Of a stretch of DNA of 64,000 bases, positions 58,745 through 64,000 are shown piece by piece; the first letter of the stretch is position 1, and each line of letters begins with the position of its first letter. Both the position numbers and the translations under genes were made by a program. The notes under the pieces are model-generated. The model made no database searches, had not been told where the DNA came from, and saw nothing but the letters and a program-made list of their open reading frames with translations. Source of the stretch: a bacterium. Lineage in GTDB: Bacteria > Desulfobacterota > DSWW01. The stretch covers positions 1 to 64,000 of the forward strand of contig JANQFG010000068.1 in NCBI GenBank assembly GCA_028277985.1. Reading direction: 5' to 3'.

Positions 58745-59929
58745 ATGGAGGGAATGGACACACCGACTCAGGCCCTGTTGGGCGCCGTGGTGGGCCAGGC
58801 GTGCTTTTCCAGAAAGCTGGGAAGGCGGGCCCTCTGGTGGGGCGCCCTTGGGGGAGCGATCCCGGATTTTGATGTGATTTCCATTGCCTTCACGGGACCC
58901 TGGGGCGAATTCCTCTACCATCGGGGGCCGACGCACGCTCTCTGGTTTGGCCCGGTTGTGGGTTCGTTGCTTGGATACGCGGTGTGGAAGGGGTATGCGA
59001 GAAAGAATGCAGGCGGGACGGGAGAGCCGGGAGGCACAGACGAGAACGGGTTTCCCCACCCGGGTGACCGATCCGTACTGGGTGCCTGGATCGGCCTCTT
59101 CGTACTCACCTTTCTGAGCCAGCCCCTTCTGGACGTGTTCACCACCTACGGCACGCAGCTCTTCTCGCCTTTCTGGAACAAGCGGTTCGCCCTGAACGCG
59201 GTGCCCATCATCGACCCGGTGTACAGCCTGATCCTGATCGCGGCCCTCGCGATCTGGGCACGAACGCGGCCGGAGAGGAGGGTACAGGTGGGTAGGAAGG
59301 CGGCCGTCGTTGCCTTGGTCCTGTCGACCGCCTACCTGTTATACGGCCTCTGGCTGAACGAGAGGGCCGGAGAGGAGGTGCGGCGCCAGCTCGCCGCGGA
59401 GGGCATCACCGATGCCCGGGTTCAGGTCTATCCCACCATCTTCCAGGTCTACCTCCGGAGGGTGGTCGTTCGGGTAGAGGATGAAGTGCTGGTCGGCGGC
59501 CTTACCATGTGGAGGCCCGGCCCGATCTCGTGGCGAAGATTCACGGTCTCGGACCATCCGATGGTGGCGAAGCTCTCCGAAACGCGGGAAGGCCGGATCT
59601 TCGAATGGTTTGCCGCAGGAGAGATCGCGTCCCGGGTGATCGAGCTGAACAGCGGATACGTAGTAGAGTTCGACGATATTCGGTATGGGTTCTTCGAAGA
59701 GCCCGAGCATGGATTGTGGGGAATCCGGGCCGTGTTCGACCCGGAAGGAAATCTGAGGGGAAAGGTGGTCCGCTTCGACCGGGATTTCGCCGTCGGGCTC
59801 GAGACGTTTCTCGACCTCTGGCGTGCAACCTTCGGCCTGCTCCCCGACGTGCCACGTCTAGGCTTGCACGAGGGTTTGCGAGGCCAGGGGACGAATTCTG
59901 AAAGGGCGATGACTTCACAGGAAAGCTGA
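58745..59929 (+). CDS. YdjM/DUF457-type membrane metal-dependent hydrolase
   Basis: About 394 residues. MDTPTQALLGAVVGQACFSR, GALGGAIPDFDVI and YHRGPTHALWF provide the His/Asp metal-site residues of the LexA-regulated YdjM-type family. There are four membrane helices within the first 190 residues (LLGYAVWKGY; VLGAWIGLFVLTFLSQPLLD; VPIIDPVYSLILIAALAIW; AVVALVLSTAYLLYGLW). A soluble extra-membrane C-terminal domain of ~190 residues follows. ATG 58745 or 58754 (the latter after GGAGGG). The open frame continues far upstream over the ndh gene, which is an artefact. Confidence 0.88.
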   Translation: MEGMDTPTQALLGAVVGQACFSRKLGRRALWWGALGGAIPDFDVISIAFTGPWGEFLYHRGPTHALWFGPVVGSLLGYAVWKGYARKNAGGTGEPGGTDENGFPHPGDRSVLGAWIGLFVLTFLSQPLLDVFTTYGTQLFSPFWNKRFALNAVPIIDPVYSLILIAALAIWARTRPERRVQVGRKAAVVALVLSTAYLLYGLWLNERAGEEVRRQLAAEGITDARVQVYPTIFQVYLRRVVVRVEDEVLVGGLTMWRPGPISWRRFTVSDHPMVAKLSETREGRIFEWFAAGEIASRVIELNSGYVVEFDDIRYGFFEEPEHGLWGIRAVFDPEGNLRGKVVRFDRDFAVGLETFLDLWRATFGLLPDVPRLGLHEGLRGQGTNSERAMTSQES

Positions 59930-59933
59930 CTAC

Positions 59934-61802
59934 ATGCGAGGCAGCAGAGGCCGCACGCCGGCCGCCTACGGTGCAGAACACACCGTCACCAGACGGGAAC
60001 AAGTAGACGAATCGGTCCGTGCCGGGTCGCGCCGGCTCTGGCCCTACCTGCGGCGGCACTACCGGGCCTACCTGCTCGGCTTCCTGGTGCTCGTGGTGAC
60101 CAACCTGCTCATCGTCTCGATCCCTTACCTGCTCGGCAAGATGGTCGGGATGCTCGAAGGGGACCCGATCGATGTTGCCGGCCTTCTGCGTCTTCTTCTG
60201 ATCGTTCTGGGCATAGCCCTGGCCGCCAGCCTGGCCCGGGTCGCCAACCGACTGCTCATCTTCAACACGGGGCGAATGATCGAGTATGAGCTGCGCAAGG
60301 CACTGTTCGAGCACATGCAGCGTATGCATTCTCGCGTTTTTGCCCGAAGGCCCGTGGGAGACCTGGTGAGCCGGGCGACCAACGACCTGGGCTCGGTCCG
60401 CCTCCTGTTCGGTTTCGGTCTTCTTCATCTGATGAATACGCCTATTCTCTTCGTGATGGCCATCGCATTCATGGCGACGATCAACGTTCGCCTGACCCCG
60501 GCCGTCCTCGTCATCTACCCGATCGTGATCCTGAGCGTGCGAGGCTACTCGAGGCGCATGTTCGACCTGACCCAGCAGGTGCAGGGCACGCTGGGAGATA
60601 TCAGCGCGGCCTCCCAGGAGAATTTCAGTGCCATTCAGGTCGTCAAGTCCTACACCCTGGAAGAGCACGAGACGGAGAAGATGCGCCGCATGAGCGGGCA
60701 GTATCTGGCAAAGAGCGTGAAGCTGGCGCTTACGCGCAATATCCTGTTCAACGTCATGACCGCGGTGATCGGACTGAGCGAGCTGATCCTCCTCGCTTAC
60801 GGTGGCTGGGAGATTATCAACGGCAGGCTCACCAAGGGCGAATTCGTCGCCTTCAACGTGTACCTCGGCATGATGATCTGGCCCACCATGGCCTTTGGTT
60901 TTCTTCTGAGCGTCTGGCAGAGGGGAATGGGGGCCATGAGCCGGATCGAGGAGATCCTTTCGGAGCCGACCGACCCGGAGGGGTTGATCAAGGTGAAGGG
61001 GAAGCCCTGGGGGAGCGACGATTTCTGGAAAAAGGACATCGAGATGCGGGGACTGTCTTGGGGATATCCACCGGACGCGCAGGAGGCGGATGGGCGGGAG
61101 ATGCCGGACGTGCTGCGTGACGTCACGATGCGTCTAGAGGGCGGCAAGTTCACAGCGCTCGTAGGCCCAACCGGTTGCGGGAAGACGACCCTTGCGCGCC
61201 TGATCTCGCGGCTGGACAATCCGCCCCCGGGCACGGTCAGCCTGGGTGGTGTGGATCTGACTGCCATCCCGCTGGCCGACCTCCGGAGCAACATAGGGCT
61301 TTCTACGCAGGAATCCTTTCTTTTTTCTCTGACACTGGAGGAGAACATCCGGTTCGGCAGGCCGGATGTGGAGTTCGATCAGATCGTGCAGGCCGCGGAG
61401 CACGCGGAGCTTGCCAGGGACCTCGAGGAATTCCCCAAGGGTTACGACACCCCGGTCGGTGAGCGGGGGATTACGCTGTCGGGGGGCCAGAGACAGCGGG
61501 CCGCCATCGCGCGGCTCCTCGTGTACGACACGCCCGTGCTGATCCTGGACGACTCCCTTTCCGCCGTGGACCTGAAGACTGAGGAGAAGATCCTCGGCCA
61601 CTTGCGCGATCGTCTCGCCGGCAGGACCGTCCTGCTGATCACTCACCGAATCGCGACCGCCAGCGAGGCGGATCATGTCTATGTGATGGATCAGGGCTCG
61701 ATACTCGAGGAGGGCTCGCACGAAGAGCTCCTCGAGTCGGGAGGGCTCTACGCGCGGCTGGCCGAAATCCAGAAGCTGAGCGACGACCTGGAGGCTGCCT
61801 GA
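59934..61802 (+). CDS. ABC exporter half-transporter, degenerate catalytic Glu (MdlA-like)
   Basis: 622 residues: six-helix membrane domain (YLLGFLVLVVTNLLIVSIPY onward) and a C-terminal NBD. Walker A GPTGCGKTT, Q-loop STQESFLF, canonical signature LSGGQRQRAAIARLL, but Walker B reads VLILDDSLSAVD, with Asp where the catalytic Glu normally is. This marks the non-hydrolysing side of a heterodimeric exporter (TM287/288, MdlAB, LmrCD type). TGATG overlap of 1 bp with the partner gene. Substrate unknown; lipids or drugs are typical. Confidence 0.93.
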   Translation: MRGSRGRTPAAYGAEHTVTRREQVDESVRAGSRRLWPYLRRHYRAYLLGFLVLVVTNLLIVSIPYLLGKMVGMLEGDPIDVAGLLRLLLIVLGIALAASLARVANRLLIFNTGRMIEYELRKALFEHMQRMHSRVFARRPVGDLVSRATNDLGSVRLLFGFGLLHLMNTPILFVMAIAFMATINVRLTPAVLVIYPIVILSVRGYSRRMFDLTQQVQGTLGDISAASQENFSAIQVVKSYTLEEHETEKMRRMSGQYLAKSVKLALTRNILFNVMTAVIGLSELILLAYGGWEIINGRLTKGEFVAFNVYLGMMIWPTMAFGFLLSVWQRGMGAMSRIEEILSEPTDPEGLIKVKGKPWGSDDFWKKDIEMRGLSWGYPPDAQEADGREMPDVLRDVTMRLEGGKFTALVGPTGCGKTTLARLISRLDNPPPGTVSLGGVDLTAIPLADLRSNIGLSTQESFLFSLTLEENIRFGRPDVEFDQIVQAAEHAELARDLEEFPKGYDTPVGERGITLSGGQRQRAAIARLLVYDTPVLILDDSLSAVDLKTEEKILGHLRDRLAGRTVLLITHRIATASEADHVYVMDQGSILEEGSHEELLESGGLYARLAEIQKLSDDLEAA

Positions 61803-63622
61803 TGAGGGGAAACGGGGTCGACAGGCCGATGGAGGAGCAGCGGCCCGCGGATCGTCGGCTGATCGGGATGGTGGTCCGCTTTGCCCGCCCCCATTGGCGG
61901 CTCATGCTGGGCGCCGTGCTCCTGTTGCCGCTCATGACCGCGGCCCAGCAGGTCCAGCCCTACCTGATCAAGCTGGCCATCGATGGTCCGATCGACAACC
62001 AGCTCGGGCGCGGATTCCCGATCGCATCCGAGACGATCATCCGGATCCTCGAGCTGGCCGGGATCTACCTGGGGACCCTGGTCTTCGTCTTTGTTCTCGA
62101 ATACGTGCTCACCTACCTCATGGAGTCGGCCGGCCAGCGGGTGGTCTACGACATGCGCATGACCATGTTCCGCCATCTCCAGCGGCTCGATCTCGCCTTC
62201 TACGAGCGAAACCCGGTGGGCAGGCTCATGACCCGGGTGACGAACGACCTGGAGGGGATCAGCGAGTTCTTCTCCGCCGGCCTGGTCAGCCTGATTGCGG
62301 ATCTGTTCAAGTTGGTCGGCATCCTGATCGCCATGTTCCTCCTCTCCTTCAGGCTGACCCTCTGGACCTTTGCCGTTGCGCCCCCTCTGCTGCTCCTGGC
62401 GGGCTTCTTCCGGGTCCGGCTGCGGAAGGTTTTCCTGGACATACGAAAGCGTATCGCCCGGATCAACACCTACCTGGCCGAGAGCCTGAGCGGCGTGGAA
62501 ACCGTGAAGCTCTTCAACCGGGCACAGCGAAACGACGAGGAGTTCGAGTCACTGAACCGGGACTACATGAAGGCGAACCTCCGGTCCATCTTCTACGATT
62601 CGAGCCTTTACTCGGTGATCGAGATGATCAGCACGGTGGCCATCGCCGTGTTCATCTACGCGAGCGCCATGAGCATGGAGAAGGGGGCCATCACCCTGGG
62701 TACGGTCGTTGCCTTTGTGGAGTACATCAAGCGTTTCTTCATCCCGATCCGGGACATCGGGATGAAATACTCGATCATCCAGAGCGCCTTTGCGAGCGCG
62801 GACCGGATCGATCAGCTTCTTTCGGAAGAGAGACACATCAACGAGCCGGCGGAGCCGATCGTGGCCGAGAAGCTCCGCGGCGAGATCGAATTCTGCGACG
62901 TCACCTTCGGCTACAAGCCTGACGAGCCGATCCTGAAGAACGTGTCGTTCCACTTGAAGCCCGGCGAAACGCTGGCGGTCGTCGGAGCCACGGGTTCGGG
63001 AAAGAGCACGATCCTCAAGCTGATCAACCGCTTCTACGACGTCTGGGAGGGCCGCATCCTGATCGACGGGGTGGACATCCGGGCTTACGACATTCGAGGC
63101 CTCCGCCGCCGCATCGGGCAGGTCCTGCAGGACGTGGTGCTCTTCTCGGGTAACGTGCTGGACAACGTCCGGCTGGATCTGGACCTGCCCCAGGAGCGAA
63201 TCGACGAGGTCTGCCGCCAGGCCCAGGTGCACCGGATCGTCGACAAGCTCACCCAGGGGTACCAGACCGAGATCAAGGAGCGGGGCGCGAACATCAGCTA
63301 CGGCGAGAGACAGCTTCTGGCCTTCGCCAGGGTTTTGGCCAAGGACCCGGAGATCTTCCTGTTCGATGAGGCCACCAGCAACATCGATTCCCAGACCGAG
63401 GCCCTGATCCAGGAGGCCCTGGAGCAGGTTCTCAAGAACCGGACGAGCCTGGTCATTGCCCACCGCCTTTCCACGGTATCCATCGCGGACCGCATCCTGG
63501 TCCTGCACAAGGGGCGAATTGCCGAGTCAGGGACGCACGAAAACCTGCTTGCCGAGGAAGGCATCTACGCGAGGCTCTATCGGCTCCAGTTCAAGGACGC
63601 CGAGAGTCGCTTGAGCGCCTGA
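61802..63622 (+). CDS. ABC exporter half-transporter, canonical catalytic Glu (MdlB-like)
   Basis: 606 residues, partner of the preceding gene. Six membrane helices (LMLGAVLLLPLMTAAQQVQP onward), then NBD with Walker A GATGSGKST, Walker B IFLFDEATSNID (catalytic Glu present), but the signature is ISYGERQ in place of LSGGQ. Combining the two subunits gives one complete ATP site (this Walker A/B plus the partner's LSGGQ) and one degenerate site, exactly the heterodimer pattern. Stop at 63622. Confidence 0.94.
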   Translation: MRGNGVDRPMEEQRPADRRLIGMVVRFARPHWRLMLGAVLLLPLMTAAQQVQPYLIKLAIDGPIDNQLGRGFPIASETIIRILELAGIYLGTLVFVFVLEYVLTYLMESAGQRVVYDMRMTMFRHLQRLDLAFYERNPVGRLMTRVTNDLEGISEFFSAGLVSLIADLFKLVGILIAMFLLSFRLTLWTFAVAPPLLLLAGFFRVRLRKVFLDIRKRIARINTYLAESLSGVETVKLFNRAQRNDEEFESLNRDYMKANLRSIFYDSSLYSVIEMISTVAIAVFIYASAMSMEKGAITLGTVVAFVEYIKRFFIPIRDIGMKYSIIQSAFASADRIDQLLSEERHINEPAEPIVAEKLRGEIEFCDVTFGYKPDEPILKNVSFHLKPGETLAVVGATGSGKSTILKLINRFYDVWEGRILIDGVDIRAYDIRGLRRRIGQVLQDVVLFSGNVLDNVRLDLDLPQERIDEVCRQAQVHRIVDKLTQGYQTEIKERGANISYGERQLLAFARVLAKDPEIFLFDEATSNIDSQTEALIQEALEQVLKNRTSLVIAHRLSTVSIADRILVLHKGRIAESGTHENLLAEEGIYARLYRLQFKDAESRLSA

Positions 63623-63626
63623 GGCC

Positions 63627-63676
63627 CCGCCGCTAATTGGGGGCCCTCCGCCGGCTCCACCCGCCGCTAATTGGGG
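63627..63676. repeat. Direct repeat CCGCCGCTAATTGGGG
   Basis: Identical 16-mers at 63627-63642 and 63661-63676 (offset 34). The second copy forms the left edge of the perfect palindrome at 63668-63719, so the first looks like a truncated relic of the same element. Confidence 0.7.
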
Positions 63677-63719
63677 ACAGCCACCCATTTCCCGGGAAAT
63701 GGGTGGCTGTCCCCAATTA
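63668..63719. repeat. Perfect 52-bp palindrome
   Basis: Every base from 63668 to 63719 pairs about the centre CCC|GGG (63693/63694): arms begin TAATTGGGGACAGCC and end with its complement. GGGGACAG-containing palindromes are a known dispersed extragenic repeat type in environmental genomes, often linked to REP-associated (Y1-type) transposases, although no transposase is in this window. It could also act as a bidirectional terminator after the ABC operon. Confidence 0.85.
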
Positions 63720-63837
63720 CGGAACCCTTTGATAATAAAGAAGACAGAGAAAGGGGACGATCCTACCACAGAGATGAAGAATTTGTTATAATTGGCCAAT
63801 TGCCATTAGGACAGGCCTGAATCCGGGGGGAATTCGC

Positions 63838-64000
63838 TTGGGCCAGTACCTCTACTCCTTGAGCCCGCTTTCGCTTTGCAGTTTCGCGACAGTGGGGTTC
63901 CTGCTCCTGCTCTCTTCCTGGGGCCTCGCCTTGAATCCGCGGGCCAGAACCAACCAGTCCTTCTTTGTGATGTGTCTTCCTCTGGTTGTCTGGATCCTGG
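63838..64000 (+). CDS. N-terminus of a 7TM sensor protein/histidine kinase (partial)
   Basis: 54 codons open to the right edge from TTG at 63838, which follows GGGGGGAA. It begins MGQYLYSLSPLSLCSFATVG, then a helix FLLLLSSWGLAL, NPRARTNQSFFVMC and the next helix. The NPRARTNQ-F signature between helices is typical of the N-terminal 7TM region of histidine kinases and PrsK-like sensors. A TATAAT at 63787-63792 may be its -10 box, with a poor -35. The family call is tentative because so little is visible. Confidence 0.6.
   Translation, partial: MGQYLYSLSPLSLCSFATVGFLLLLSSWGLALNPRARTNQSFFVMCLPLVVWIL

Overview
The window is GC-rich bacterial chromosome, densely and mostly singly coded on both strands. 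It has no rRNA, no tRNA that I could recognise, no CRISPR array and no phage genes. Gene content fits an uncultured Deltaproteobacteria/Desulfobacterota-type Gram-negative: MopE-like Asp/Cys-rich surface protein, CFI-box C-terminus, lipoproteins, LolA-like fold, heterodimeric ABC exporter, B12-dependent radical SAM enzyme, acyl-CoA dehydrogenase with a rubredoxin tail, stand-alone receiver and histidine kinases. Two different photolyases suggest a light-exposed or UV-stressed habitat. The taxonomic call is inference.

Layout. 1-5 kb: polysaccharide deacetylase (cut by the left edge), nitrilase, Gfo/Idh oxidoreductase and a secreted repeat protein with a MopE-type tail. 5-15 kb: FtsH, a LolA-like/HExxH fusion, an MFS carrier and an operon of PPOX-family protein, PEP-synthase-like enzyme and pyruvate kinase. 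15-19 kb: PAS-LuxR regulator, a striking array of covarying hairpins (15796-16045), a DUF4397 lipoprotein and a bacterial MMACHC (CblC)-like protein. 19-29 kb: lipid/NTF2-type genes, a nucleotidyltransferase plus CDP-alcohol phosphatidyltransferase pair, class II photolyase, SDR-DUF2867, YtcJ-like amidohydrolase. 28-40 kb: B12-radical SAM, methyltransferase with zinc ribbon, VOC protein, acyl-CoA dehydrogenase-rubredoxin fusion, peptidase S51-CysRS tail fusion, GNAT, PIG-L deacetylase, carboxylesterase lipoprotein and a second secreted repeat protein.

40-48 kb is the accessory region. A vapBC module is followed by the last ~50 codons of an MMPL-family exporter; the first 60 codons of an MMPL gene lie 4.4 kb away, directly behind an intact paralogue. 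Between these two remnants sits an AT-richer island, all on the minus strand: a 64-residue AbrB-like ORF, a 733-residue HExxH protein with AsnC/RAM-like repeats, and a RelA/SpoT-type nucleotide pyrophosphokinase that keeps its catalytic residues. I regard this as the best candidate for an undescribed stress or defence system.

48-64 kb: histidine kinase, csp-infA, two DUF523-DUF1722 paralogues, a second toxin-antitoxin module beside a broken truD tail, an FeS-cryptochrome/truD/NADH-dehydrogenase-2 operon, YdjM-like membrane protein, a heterodimeric ABC exporter, a perfect 52-bp palindrome and the start of a 7TM histidine kinase. Pieces of duplicated genes (EEP nuclease tail, truD tail, MMPL head and tail, DUF523 paralogue) show that local duplication and erosion is a recurring theme.
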